The notes beneath the pieces are model-generated. The model searched no databases. It saw only the letters and a list, made by a program, of their open reading frames with translations, and was not told the DNA's origin. A stretch of 64,000 nt of DNA, taken from Chloroflexota bacterium (GTDB lineage Bacteria > Chloroflexota > Limnocylindria > Limnocylindrales > CSP1-4). The translations under genes were made by a program, and so were the position numbers. Below are positions 41,761 through 49,762 of this stretch, in pieces (position 1 is the stretch's first letter; every line of letters starts with the position of its first letter). The stretch is taken from positions 1 to 64,000 of the forward strand of contig JAJYLZ010000009.1 in NCBI GenBank assembly GCA_021787395.1. The letters are read 5' to 3'.

Positions 41761-43002
41761 TCAGGCGCGATCCAGGGCGCTGGCGATGTCCCGGAGCAGG
41801 TCGTTGGGCGACTCGACCCCCACCGACAGCCGCACCAGCGCCGGGTCGATCGCCAGCGACGAGGCGGCCACCGACATGTGGGTCATCGCGGCCGGGAGCT
41901 CGACCAGGGACTCGACCCCCCCGAGCGACTCGGCGAGCGTGAACAGGCGGGTCCCCTCGCAGAAAGCAGTCGCCCGTTCGGGCGCAGACTTGCCCGCACG
42001 ACCGCCGGAGGCGGGGATGAACGAGATCATCCCCCCGAAGGCCGGCTCGCCGGTCTCCGCGTGGCGCATCTGGCGCGCCGCGATGGCGGCGCCCGGGTGC
42101 GCGTGCCGCCCGTCGCGCAGGCCCGGGTAGCTGACCCACGCCACGTCCGCGCGTCGCGCCAACAGCTCCGCCACCAGGTTGGCGTTCGCGGAATGCCGGG
42201 CCATCCGGAGCGGCAAGGTGCGGAGGCCGCGCAGGACGAGGAAGCAGTCAAGCGGCCCAGGCACGGCGCCCATGGCGTTCTGGATGAACCGGAGGCGATC
42301 AGCGAGGCCGTCGTCGCTCACCACGACGACCCCCAGGACGGTGTCGGAGTGGCCCCCGAGGTACTTCGTGGCCGAGTGGAGGACGATGTCCGCGCCGAGC
42401 TCCAGGGGGCGCTGGAGCGCCGGCGATGCGAACGTGTTGTCGACGACAAGAAGCGGTCGGTCTTCTCGCGAGCCCGAGTCGCGGACGAGCGAGGAAACCG
42501 CGGAGATGTCGACCACCTTGAGCAGCGGGTTGGACGGCGTCTCGACCCACACGAGCCGCGTCCGGCCGTGCCTCGCTCCCAGGACGGCCTCAACGGCGCC
42601 GCCCGCCAGGTCGACATATCGCGTCGTCGCGGCACCGCCGGCCTTGTGCACGCGCTCGAGGTACCGGAACGTGCCGCCGTAGACGTCATCGCCCACGAGG
42701 ATCTCGCTGCCGGGGCCCGCGAGCTGGGCGATGGCCGCGGTGGCCGCGGAGCCGGACGCGAACGCGATCCCGTGGCGCCCGCCCTCGAGGTCCGCGACGG
42801 CGCGCTCGAGGCGTTCGCGCGTGGGGTTCTGGGACCTCGCGTACTCGTATCCCCGCCGCGGGCGGCCGACGCCGTCCTGGGCGTAGGTCGAGGTCTGGTA
42901 GATCGGCGGGGAGACGGCCCCCGTGACCTCATCCGGCTCTGCTCCGGCGCGCACGGCGCGCGTTGCGAAGGCATGCCCGTTTCCGCGGCGTTGCGTCTCC
43001 AT
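41761..43002 (-). CDS. Cystathionine gamma-synthase / gamma-lyase-type PLP enzyme
   Basis: A 413-residue Cys/Met-metabolism PLP enzyme. Motifs: VSPPIYQTSTYAQ, YEYARSQNPTRERLE, FASGSAATAAI, VWVETPSNPLLKVVDI, VVDNTFASPALQRP, and the PLP lysine in VLHSATKYLGGHSD. It makes or cleaves cystathionine. With the CBS-type enzyme at 20986 it could complete transsulfuration. The frame stays open upstream, but the ATG at 43002 has AGGGAA just before it and starts the conserved region. The opposite strand over the kinase genes is not coding. Confidence 0.9.
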   Translation of the reverse strand: METQRRGNGHAFATRAVRAGAEPDEVTGAVSPPIYQTSTYAQDGVGRPRRGYEYARSQNPTRERLERAVADLEGGRHGIAFASGSAATAAIAQLAGPGSEILVGDDVYGGTFRYLERVHKAGGAATTRYVDLAGGAVEAVLGARHGRTRLVWVETPSNPLLKVVDISAVSSLVRDSGSREDRPLLVVDNTFASPALQRPLELGADIVLHSATKYLGGHSDTVLGVVVVSDDGLADRLRFIQNAMGAVPGPLDCFLVLRGLRTLPLRMARHSANANLVAELLARRADVAWVSYPGLRDGRHAHPGAAIAARQMRHAETGEPAFGGMISFIPASGGRAGKSAPERATAFCEGTRLFTLAESLGGVESLVELPAAMTHMSVAASSLAIDPALVRLSVGVESPNDLLRDIASALDRA

Positions 43003-43177
43003 GCGTTCCCTGCCCATCTGGTCTGGTGATCGGTCGTGAGACGACGGACGCCCTCGAGGCCACTCAGCGGGAGGGGCCGATCTCGACGCTCCGGATGATG
43101 CCCTCGCTAATGAGCAAGATTCGGGCCTGGCCGAGACTCGGTCAAGCGAGCGGGGGCTGCGTCCGCCGAGCGTGCAA

Positions 43178-44266
43178 TCAGGGCGCAGGGAGCTCCACAA
43201 GGAACGTGGCCCCCATGCCGAGGCCGGCGCTCTCGGCCCACGCTCGGCCCCCCATCGCGTTGGCCAGGGCGCGGACGATCGCAAGGCCGATGCCAGCGCC
43301 ACCGGCGGATCGCGTGCGGGCCGGATCGACCCGGTAGAAGCGCTCGAAGACGGCCTCGAGCTGGTCCGCGGCGAGCCCTTGGCCCTGGTCGGTGACCCGG
43401 AGCCTGCCGGCCCCGGAGGCCACCTCCGCCGCGACCTCGATCGACGAGTTGTCCGGCGCGTACCGGAGCGCGTTCGAGAGGTAGTTCGAGACGATCTGGG
43501 CGACGCGGTCGCGGTCGGCCATGACTGGCAGGCGGCCGGCGGGAGCGGCCAGCCCGATCCCTCGCGCGTCGGCCTGCGGCGCGAACCGGGCAATGACCTC
43601 CCGAGCCACCTCGGCCGCGTCGATCTCCTCGGTGCGCAGCGGCAGCTGGTGCGCCTCGGCCCGCCACAGCTCGGCGAGCTCGTTGACCATCCTCGTCAGC
43701 CGCGAGGTCTCGGCGCGGAGCAGGTGCCACGTCTGGGGGCTCGACTGGATCACGCCGTCCTCGAGTCCCTCGAGGTAGCCGTCCAGCGTCGCCAGCGGCG
43801 TGCGCAGCTCGTGCGCCACGTCGCCGACCAGCTGGAGCCGCCTCCGCTCGGTGGCCTCGAGGGACGCCGCCATGTCGTTGAACGACGCCGCGAGGTCGGC
43901 GATCTCCCCGGGCTCGTCGGTCTCCACCCGCTCGGCGTAGTGGCCGGCGGCGATCCGCCGCGACGCGTCGGCGAGGCGGGTGACGGGCCGAGCGATCCGT
44001 GCGGCGACGGCAACGCTGACGACGGCTGCCGTGATCACCGCGATGACCGTGGCCGCGAGGAGCGCCCGGCGCATCGCGTCGATGAACGCCATCTGGGTGG
44101 CCATTGCCATGGCCTCGCCCATCGGGTCGCCCGGGACGTGGCCCATCGCCTCCGAGAAGTAGCTGGGGCCCACGAGCAGGACCGCCGCGCCGACGGTGCC
44201 CAGCGCCGCGGCCGCGACGGCCACGAACGCCGCCAGCAGCCGAGCACGCAGCGACCGGGGGATCAC
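43178..44266 (-). CDS. Sensor histidine kinase with Met-rich outer loop
   Basis: A 362-residue kinase. Helix 1 (LLAAFVAVAAAALGTVGAAVLLV), a short outer segment containing SEAMGHVPGDPMGEAMAMATQ (about six Met within 35 residues), helix 2, HAMP (ARIARPVTRLADASRRI), H-box VAHELRTPLA, and HATPase domain (NYLSNALRYA, DQGQGL, GIGLAIVRALANAMGG). The Met-rich loop could bind Cu(I) or Ag(I). GTG start overlaps the stop of the response regulator, forming a two-gene operon. Confidence 0.92.
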   Translation of the reverse strand: MIPRSLRARLLAAFVAVAAAALGTVGAAVLLVGPSYFSEAMGHVPGDPMGEAMAMATQMAFIDAMRRALLAATVIAVITAAVVSVAVAARIARPVTRLADASRRIAAGHYAERVETDEPGEIADLAASFNDMAASLEATERRRLQLVGDVAHELRTPLATLDGYLEGLEDGVIQSSPQTWHLLRAETSRLTRMVNELAELWRAEAHQLPLRTEEIDAAEVAREVIARFAPQADARGIGLAAPAGRLPVMADRDRVAQIVSNYLSNALRYAPDNSSIEVAAEVASGAGRLRVTDQGQGLAADQLEAVFERFYRVDPARTRSAGGAGIGLAIVRALANAMGGRAWAESAGLGMGATFLVELPAP

Positions 44267-45027
44267 GGCCGCGCCTCGCGCAGCCGGTAGCCCACGCCCC
44301 GGACCGTGTCGATGAAGCGCGGATCCGCGGCATTGTCACCCAGCTTGCGTCGGATGTTGCCGATGTGGACGTCGACCAGGTGGTCGTCGGCGAAGTTGAC
44401 GCCGCCCCACACCTCCCGGAACAAGCGCGCCCTCGACAGGACGATGCCCGGCTGGCGAGTGAGCGCGGCGAGGACGGCGAACTCGATGGCGGTGAGCTCT
44501 ACATCCCTTCCGTCAACCCTGACGGACCGGCGGTCCTCGTCGACGGCAAGGCCGGGCGGCCCGGTCGAACGGAGGTGGGCAGTCGATGAGCGCGGTCGCC
44601 GGAGGAGCGCCTTGATCCGCGCGACGAGCTCGCGCGGCGAGAAGGGCTTCGCCAGGTAGTCGTCCGCGCCCACCGTCAAGCCGGCGACGCGGTCGACCTC
44701 CTCGCTGCGGGCGGTCAGCATCAGGACGTAGGCGTCCGAGAACCCGCGGAGTTGCCGGCAGACCTCGATCCCGTCGAGGCCGGGGAGCATGAGGTCGAGG
44801 ACCACCACGTCCGGCTCGAAGTCGCGGACAGCCGAGACGGCAGCGATGCCGTCAGCGACCACGCGTGCCTCCCAGCCCTCTCGCGAGACGTACCCGGCGA
44901 CCAGATCCGCGATCGGGGGCTCGTCGTCGACCACCAGGATGCGCGGGGCGCGTGCAGGCGGATGCGTGCCGGTGTCGTCCGGCTGGTTGTGGTGGATGGT
45001 GGACGCCAGATCTGTGTCCTCGCGCAT
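44263..45027 (-). CDS. OmpR-family response regulator
   Basis: A 254-residue regulator. The receiver (RILVVDDEPPIADL, phospho-Asp in VVVLDLMLPGLDG, LTARSEEV, DDYLAKPFSP) and the winged helix ([57 protein letters not shown]) are complete. Residues 1-28 are an extra acidic/His-containing N-terminus. A class II array (GCAAG/TCAAG) lies 99 bp upstream, so this protein is the best candidate for binding class II sites, and it would also control the copA operon. Confidence 0.92.
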   Translation of the reverse strand: MREDTDLASTIHHNQPDDTGTHPPARAPRILVVDDEPPIADLVAGYVSREGWEARVVADGIAAVSAVRDFEPDVVVLDLMLPGLDGIEVCRQLRGFSDAYVLMLTARSEEVDRVAGLTVGADDYLAKPFSPRELVARIKALLRRPRSSTAHLRSTGPPGLAVDEDRRSVRVDGRDVELTAIEFAVLAALTRQPGIVLSRARLFREVWGGVNFADDHLVDVHIGNIRRKLGDNAADPRFIDTVRGVGYRLREARP

Positions 45028-45355
45028 GTCGTCTCTGCAGCACTTGGCTTCTAGAAGCGCTCGCAACCGTGGCGCCTCGAGGACATTGTCCGCGGTCGCT
45101 GCGCTGAACACCACACAGGGGGTGGGCAAGCGCGCGTCAAGGAACCATCAAGACGCCGATCCCGCGCCGCAGCGCCCGGCGAATGCGATCGTGGGCGGCG
45201 ACCGCAGACAACGTGCGTGGATCGGGACGACGTCAACTCGGGCCGGGCAAGCGGAGCCGAAGCGCGCCCGGAGCGTGGCCGGGCAGCTGCTTGATCGTCA
45301 CGCTCCAGGGCGAGGGCGGTGCGGACAGGCGGTTGGTGGCACCGCCGTGCTTCGT
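45028..45355. other. Gap between response regulator and Cys-rich peptide genes
   Basis: No gene recognised. It contains the class II array at 45126-45152. Confidence 0.5.
45126..45152 (-). promoter_or_regulatory. Class II direct-repeat array (GCAAG/TCAAG, 11-bp phase)
   Basis: GCAAG, TCAAG and TCAAG start at 45126, 45137 and 45148. Blocks GCAAGCG, GTCAAG and ATCAA are shared with 29057-29083. Upstream of the response regulator-kinase operon, as expected for autoregulation. Confidence 0.65.
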
Positions 45356-45436
45356 CTACGTCCTGTGCGCCGAGCAGTCGCACGGGCAGCCGCAGTGCCT
45401 GCAGCCGCAGCACTGGCCGCAGGGGCAGTCACACAT
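45356..45436 (-). CDS. 26-residue metallothionein-like Cys-rich peptide
   Basis: ATG to TAG encodes a 26-residue peptide with ten cysteines, starting MCDCPCGQCCGC and continuing RHCGCPCDCSAHRT. Six CxC pairs and one CC give the density of a metallothionein, which would bind several Cu(I) or Zn ions in the cytoplasm. A strong AAGGAGG ribosome site lies 6 bp upstream, inside the end of the MerR gene, whose stop it overlaps by 8 bp. The regulator and peptide form a two-gene unit. It is unlike the longer mycobacterial MymT. Confidence 0.75.
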   Translation of the reverse strand: MCDCPCGQCCGCRHCGCPCDCSAHRT

Positions 45437-45829
45437 CGCCGACCTCCTTCCTGCCGACTTGAATGAGCGGCCGCGGTTGAGCGCCCGCTGCCAGGGCGGC
45501 GTCGAGCCGGGCGAGCTCGGCGTCGAGCCCGGCCAGCTCGCGGGTGCGCCGGGCGATCTCGTTCCGCCGGGTGGCGATCGCCGCCCGGACGCCCTCGGCG
45601 ACGCGGTCACACTGGCCGTCGGCGCACAGGCCGGCCAGCTCCGCCGCCTCGCCGAGCGGCACGTCGAGCCGCCGGAGGCCCACCAGCACGCGCAGCCGCT
45701 GGACGTCGTCGGCCCCGTAGTCGCGGTACCCGTTCGTCGCCCGGGCCGGCCGAGGCAGCCGCGCTCCTCGTAGAAGCGCACCGCCTTGGCCGTCACGCCC
45801 AGCTCGCGGGCGAGGTCGCCGATCTGCAT
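45429..45829 (-). pseudogene. MerR-family metal regulator, frameshifted
   Basis: The protein starts MQIGDLARELGVTAKAVRFYEERG (MerR helix-turn-helix) and, after a frame change near 45755, continues ATNGYRDYGADDVQRLRVLV, LDVPLGEAAELAGLCADGQC, and a long coiled helix ending VGRKEVGDV. One missing C in CTCGGCCGG accounts for the break (restoring LRPARATNGY). The CADGQC loop before the dimer helix end resembles the Cys metal site of CueR/ZntR-type members. Intact coupling to the Cys-rich peptide suggests the break may be a read error. Confidence 0.8.
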
Positions 45830-45945
45830 GGCCAGACGGTAGACCTTCCAGAGGCGGGAATGTCAAGGAGCCAACCAGGGAACGCAGGCCCGACCCATCC
45901 ACGCCTTCCCCAGCCACCGCGATCGGCGCCGCCGGGAAGCGTTCT

Positions 45946-45982
45946 TGAGGAGTTCTTGAGGCACCTTTGTGAGCAGCCTGAG
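45946..45982 (-). promoter_or_regulatory. Class I direct-repeat array (4 units)
   Basis: TGAG, TGAG, TGTG and TGAG begin at 45946, 45957, 45968 and 45979. Orientation assigns it to the MerR-Cys-rich-peptide unit (start 116 bp away), although the SHOCT-cupredoxin gene lies 80 bp to the right. Confidence 0.65.
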
Positions 45983-46061
45983 GAAGGCCCCGCAGTATGT
46001 CTCTTGCATCGCCCCGCTGGGGGCAACGACACAACGACGGATTTCAGGAAGGGAAAGCAGA

Positions 46062-46325
46062 ATGATGTTCGGGTACGGATCCGGCCTCGGATGGGGCCTC
46101 GGCGGCTGGTTGGGGATGCTGGGCATGCTCGCCGTGATCGTCGGGATCGTGGTCCTTGTCGTCTGGCTCGTGAGCCGCGCGACACAGAGCGCTCAGCCGC
46201 AGGGCCCCGGCGCGCCGGGCCAGCAGCCTGATGCGATGGAGTTGCTCCGCCTGCGGTTCGCGCGCGGCGAGATCACCGCCGATGAGTACCAGGCAGCCAA
46301 GAACGTCCTGGAGGCGGGTAGATGA
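46062..46325 (+). CDS. SHOCT-domain small membrane protein
   Basis: An 87-residue protein: Gly/Met-rich start (MMFGYGSGLGWGLGG), one membrane helix (MLGMLAVIVGIVVLVVWLV) and SHOCT motif (LLRLRFARGEITADEYQAAKNVL). A paralogue at 28702 also precedes a cupredoxin. Ribosome site GGAAGGG upstream; ATGA overlap with the cupredoxin. Confidence 0.85.
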   Translation: MMFGYGSGLGWGLGGWLGMLGMLAVIVGIVVLVVWLVSRATQSAQPQGPGAPGQQPDAMELLRLRFARGEITADEYQAAKNVLEAGR

Positions 46326-46945
46326 GCGGGCGGCTGGGGATCGCCGGGGCGGGGCTGGTCCTCGCCGGCGCGGTGATGATCGGCGTGGGGGCCGTCGTCG
46401 GGGGAGGGTTCGGCGGGTTCGGGCCGGCCGCGATGATGGGCTACGCCCTGGACGGCTCCGCCGGGGCGAACGGAACGAATGGGACGACGACCACGCCCTA
46501 TGGTTACGGGATGATGGGCGGGTACGGCGGCTACGGGATGATGGGCGGGTACGGCGGCTGGGCCGGCAACGGCGTCGCCGGCGCCTCCGCTCCGGCCCCG
46601 GGCGAGGCCGGCTTCGTCGCCGGCACGCAGGCGAGCCCACGCGTGGTCCAGGTCATCGCCGGCCCCGGCTACACCTTCACGCCGTCGGTGATCACCGTCC
46701 AGAAGGGCGAGACCGTCACCTTCGAGGTGACGACCATGGGACCGCTCGTCCACGAGTTCATGGTCGGCCCGGCCGACGCGGTCGCCGCCGACCAGGAGGG
46801 CACGCCCGAGGTCGCCGACATCGGGATGATGCAGACCAAGTCGGTGACGTACACGTTCGACGGCTCGGGCCCGTACGCCTTCGCCTGCCACGCCCCCGGC
46901 CACTACGAGGCCGGCATGAAGGGGACGATCACCGTCGTCGGCTGA
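46322..46945 (+). CDS. Membrane-anchored cupredoxin with GYGMMGG repeats
   Basis: A 207-residue protein. An N-terminal signal/anchor helix (LGIAGAGLVLAGAVMIGVGAVV) is followed by a Gly/Tyr/Met-rich linker with two GYGMMGGYGG units, then a cupredoxin domain: GYTFTPSVITVQKGETVTF, His in LVHEFMVG, and the loop FACHAPGHYEAGM with Cys, His and Met ligands of a type-1 site. The GMMGG units resemble those in the cupredoxin at 9669 and the kinase at 47064, pointing to a shared Cu(I)-binding theme. Coupled to SHOCT and followed by the kinase. Confidence 0.88.
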   Translation: MSGRLGIAGAGLVLAGAVMIGVGAVVGGGFGGFGPAAMMGYALDGSAGANGTNGTTTTPYGYGMMGGYGGYGMMGGYGGWAGNGVAGASAPAPGEAGFVAGTQASPRVVQVIAGPGYTFTPSVITVQKGETVTFEVTTMGPLVHEFMVGPADAVAADQEGTPEVADIGMMQTKSVTYTFDGSGPYAFACHAPGHYEAGMKGTITVVG

Positions 46946-47003
46946 CCCGACGACCGGCGCGCGGGCTCGACCCTGGGGCGGCCGCGTAGACCGGCACGAC
47001 CGC

Positions 47004-47035
47004 GCCCCCGCCCCACGCGCGGAAGGGGCGGGGGC
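47004..47035 (+). terminator. GC-rich hairpin between cupredoxin and kinase genes
   Basis: An 11-bp perfect stem (GCCCCCGCCCC / GGGGCGGGGGC) with a 10-nt loop, 28 bp before the kinase start. It may attenuate transcription or act as a processing site; no U tract follows. Confidence 0.5.
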
Positions 47036-47063
47036 CGGACCCGCCCTACAGGAAGGGTGTCAA

Positions 47064-48302
47064 ATGGTCCGTCGTGAGCTGAGCCGCCTCCGGTGGCGGC
47101 TGCTGGCGGCCAATCTCGCCGTGGCGGCCGCCGGCGTGGTTGCGGCCACGTTCGGCGTGTGGCTGGCGGCGCCCGGCGCCTTCAGCGACGCCATGGTCCG
47201 CGCCGGCATGATGGGTGCGGGCCAGGGCGGCATGATGGGCGGCTCCGGGCCAAGCGGGGTGATGGACCCGCTGCTCAGCGCCGCCTTCGGCGACGCCGTC
47301 GGGACCGCGATCTGGCTCGGCCTCGCGGCGGCGGTCGTCGTTGCCGTCGCGGCGTCAGTGCTCCTCGCGACGCGCCTGTCGCGGCCGATCGACGCGCTCG
47401 CGGCCGCCAGCCGCCGCGTGGCCTCCGGCGACTACTCGCGCCCCGTGGCGCAGGGGGCCGGCGAGCTGGGCGAACTCGCCGCGTCGTTCAACGCCATGGC
47501 GTCCCGCCTCGCCGCCGAGGAGCAGCGCCGCCGCGACATCATCGGCGACGTCGCGCACGAGCTGCGGACGCCCATCGCCTCGGTCCGCGGATACGCCGAG
47601 GGGCTGGAGGCGGGTGTGTTCGCGCCCGGGCCCGACGCCTGGAGAGTGCTGTGCGAGCAGACCGAGCGCCTCGGGCGGCTGGTGGACGACCTGGCCACGC
47701 TGTGGCGGGCCGAATCCAGCGACGTGCGGCTGGAGATCGGTCCCGTGGACGCGGGGACCGCCGTCGCAGACGCCCGGGAGCGCCACCTCGCGGCCGCCGC
47801 TGCCCGCTCCACCACCCTCTCGCTCGACGTCGAGCCAGTGTGGGTCGCGGCAGACGCGGTGCGGCTGGCCCAAGTTCTCGACAACCTCGTCTCCAACGCC
47901 ATCCGCTACGGCCACGACGGCGGCGCCGTGACGCTGTGCCTGCGGGCGGAGGGTCGCGCCGGCGTGATCTCGGTGCGCGACGACGGGCCCGGGCTCGAGC
48001 CCGCGGAGGCGGCGCGCGTCTTCGACCGCTTCTACCGCGTCGACACGTCGCGCTCGCGGGCGGGGGGCGGCAGCGGCCTCGGCCTGGCAATCACCAAGTC
48101 GCTCACCGAGGCGATGGGCGGCGCGGTGGCGGCGTCGAGCCCTGGGGCAGGAATGGGGGCCACCTTCACAGTCCGGCTCCCGCTCGCCCGAGCGGCAGAC
48201 ACCCGTCACCCGCCCAAGGGGCTCAGCCAGAGTGACGGGTCGGGTGGGAATGGGCGACCGCAGCGTGGCAGCGATCGCCCGACGGCGTCCCCCCACTTGT
48301 GA
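47064..48302 (+). CDS. Orphan sensor histidine kinase with Met-rich outer loop
   Basis: A 412-residue kinase. Helix 1 (LLAANLAVAAAGVVAATFGVWL), an outer loop with GMMGAGQGGMMGGSG and VMDP, helix 2, HAMP (RLSRPIDALAAASRRVASGDY), H-box VAHELRTPIAS, N-box NLVSNAIRYG, DDGPGLEPA and GLGLAITKSLTEAMGG. A hydrophilic C-terminal extension of about 40 residues follows. No response-regulator gene is adjacent; the broken regulator at 16742 or either intact OmpR-type protein could be its partner. The Met-rich loop and cupredoxin neighbour suggest copper or silver sensing. Confidence 0.9.
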   Translation: MVRRELSRLRWRLLAANLAVAAAGVVAATFGVWLAAPGAFSDAMVRAGMMGAGQGGMMGGSGPSGVMDPLLSAAFGDAVGTAIWLGLAAAVVVAVAASVLLATRLSRPIDALAAASRRVASGDYSRPVAQGAGELGELAASFNAMASRLAAEEQRRRDIIGDVAHELRTPIASVRGYAEGLEAGVFAPGPDAWRVLCEQTERLGRLVDDLATLWRAESSDVRLEIGPVDAGTAVADARERHLAAAAARSTTLSLDVEPVWVAADAVRLAQVLDNLVSNAIRYGHDGGAVTLCLRAEGRAGVISVRDDGPGLEPAEAARVFDRFYRVDTSRSRAGGGSGLGLAITKSLTEAMGGAVAASSPGAGMGATFTVRLPLARAADTRHPPKGLSQSDGSGGNGRPQRGSDRPTASPHL

Positions 48303-48431
48303 CGGCAGCCATCGCGGCGACCATCAGGCCTGAGCCCAACGCCCTGGTGTCGCGCTGTGCCGGCGACCCGCCTCTCACTGGTCTGACACGGCCCCCACCG
48401 ACGGCCGCAGGCGGGCGATCGCGGCGGACGG

Positions 48432-49280
48432 TCAGACCGTGAGCAGGATCGCGAACCCCATCACCAACACCACGAGCGCCATCAGCAGCTTGGTCCCGCT
48501 GGCGTGCTTGAGGTGCCACCGGTTGAGCGTCCTGATGACGCCGGGTCGGCTCGCGAGCACGAGGAGCAGGACCAGCGGCGTGATGTACGCCAGGTTGTAG
48601 AGGGCCAGTCCCCCAAGCCCGGCCGCCACGCTGCCGCCTGCGCCCAGCAGGGCCACGACGCCGAGGTACACGGCGCCGCTGCACGGCACCGTGCACAACC
48701 CGATCAGCACCCCGCCGCCGAGCAGGGCGAACGGCGAGCTGGTACGGGCCCATGCGCGCATCCGCCCGTGCAGGGCACCCGGTGCGGCGAGCTGCAGCGG
48801 CGCATCCGGCAGGAGCGCGTCGCGGAGCATCCAGATGCCGAACGCGATGGCGACCAGGGCCGCCACGCGACTCGGCAGATGGTTGGAGCCGAAGTCGGTG
48901 GCCGAGGCGATCGCCGTCAGGAGGCCGAGGCCGAGGAGGAAGTACGTCGCGAGGACCCCTGCCACGAAGAGCGACCCCAGGCCGAGCACGCGCCGCGAGG
49001 CCGCTGCGGCGGCGGGCCCCCCCGTGGCCACCGATTCCCTCGCCGCCAAGCCGAGGGCGAAGGTGGCGAACAGGATGAGCACGCCGAAGGCGCAGGGGTT
49101 GAACCCGTCGAGGAACCCGGCGCCGAGGATGATCGGGACGGTGAGCGGCTCGAGCGCCCCATGGGCTCCTGCCGGGGCATGCGGCTGGGCGAAGGCGACG
49201 GCAGCGGCGGCCACGCCGAGGACCGCCCCCACCGCAGCGATCGCGGTGGTGCGCCTCGGCATCGCGAGAGCGCCCGTCAT
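48432..49280 (-). CDS. CcdA/DsbD-like thiol transporter, second copy
   Basis: A 282-residue membrane protein with the same two motifs as the copy at 27286: DGFNPCAFGVLILFATF and LCTVPCSGAVYLGVV. About seven helices, one an N-terminal signal-like helix. Likely to carry reducing equivalents to the CuA-like cupredoxin encoded immediately upstream, whose stop overlaps this start as ATGA. Order and overlap mirror the 27286-28709 pair. Confidence 0.85.
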   Translation of the reverse strand: MTGALAMPRRTTAIAAVGAVLGVAAAAVAFAQPHAPAGAHGALEPLTVPIILGAGFLDGFNPCAFGVLILFATFALGLAARESVATGGPAAAAASRRVLGLGSLFVAGVLATYFLLGLGLLTAIASATDFGSNHLPSRVAALVAIAFGIWMLRDALLPDAPLQLAAPGALHGRMRAWARTSSPFALLGGGVLIGLCTVPCSGAVYLGVVALLGAGGSVAAGLGGLALYNLAYITPLVLLLVLASRPGVIRTLNRWHLKHASGTKLLMALVVLVMGFAILLTV

Positions 49281-49762
49281 GCGGTCACCGTCAGCGTGCC
49301 CTGCATCGTCGGGTTGGCTCGGCCGCCGCAGCAGATGCCGCAGTACCAGGTGTACGTCCCCGGTGTTGCCGGCGCGGTGAACTCGAAGACCTTGCTGCTC
49401 TCCGGTCCCACCTTCCAGTCGATGCCCAGCTGGTCGATCGCCATCTCGTGCCAGCCGCCGCCGTCGCTGTGGAACTGGGTGTCCAGGGATGTCAGCTCGA
49501 TGCTGACGGTCGAGCCCGCCTTGACGCTGAACGAGTCCGGCGAGAATCCGCCCATGCTTGCCTTGACCTGGATGGCATCCGCGGAGATGGGGCTCGACGG
49601 CAGGAGGCGGGCCGCGACCAGACCGAGCGCGGCGAGGGCGATCGCAGCAGCGAGTATGCCGAAGCCGAGCGACCGCAGCCGCCGCCCCCTCGCAGCCGGG
49701 CGGGGCTTGGGCTGCCCGGGCCGGGAGGCGGCGCCGCGGTTCGATGGCGAGTGCTTGTTCAT
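49277..49762 (-). CDS. Membrane-anchored CuA-like cupredoxin, second copy
   Basis: A 161-residue protein with a basic N-terminus, one helix (LGFGILAAAIALAALGLVAA) and a cupredoxin domain with MGGFSPDSFSVKAGSTVS and the metal loop WYCGICCGGRANPTM. The Cys-x3-Cys pair and following Met resemble CuA loops, like the copy at 28137 (VYCDSCCGG). A His in HSDGGGWHEM may be a further ligand. Coupled to CsoR-like and CcdA-like genes. Confidence 0.82.
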   Translation of the reverse strand: MNKHSPSNRGAASRPGQPKPRPAARGRRLRSLGFGILAAAIALAALGLVAARLLPSSPISADAIQVKASMGGFSPDSFSVKAGSTVSIELTSLDTQFHSDGGGWHEMAIDQLGIDWKVGPESSKVFEFTAPATPGTYTWYCGICCGGRANPTMQGTLTVTA

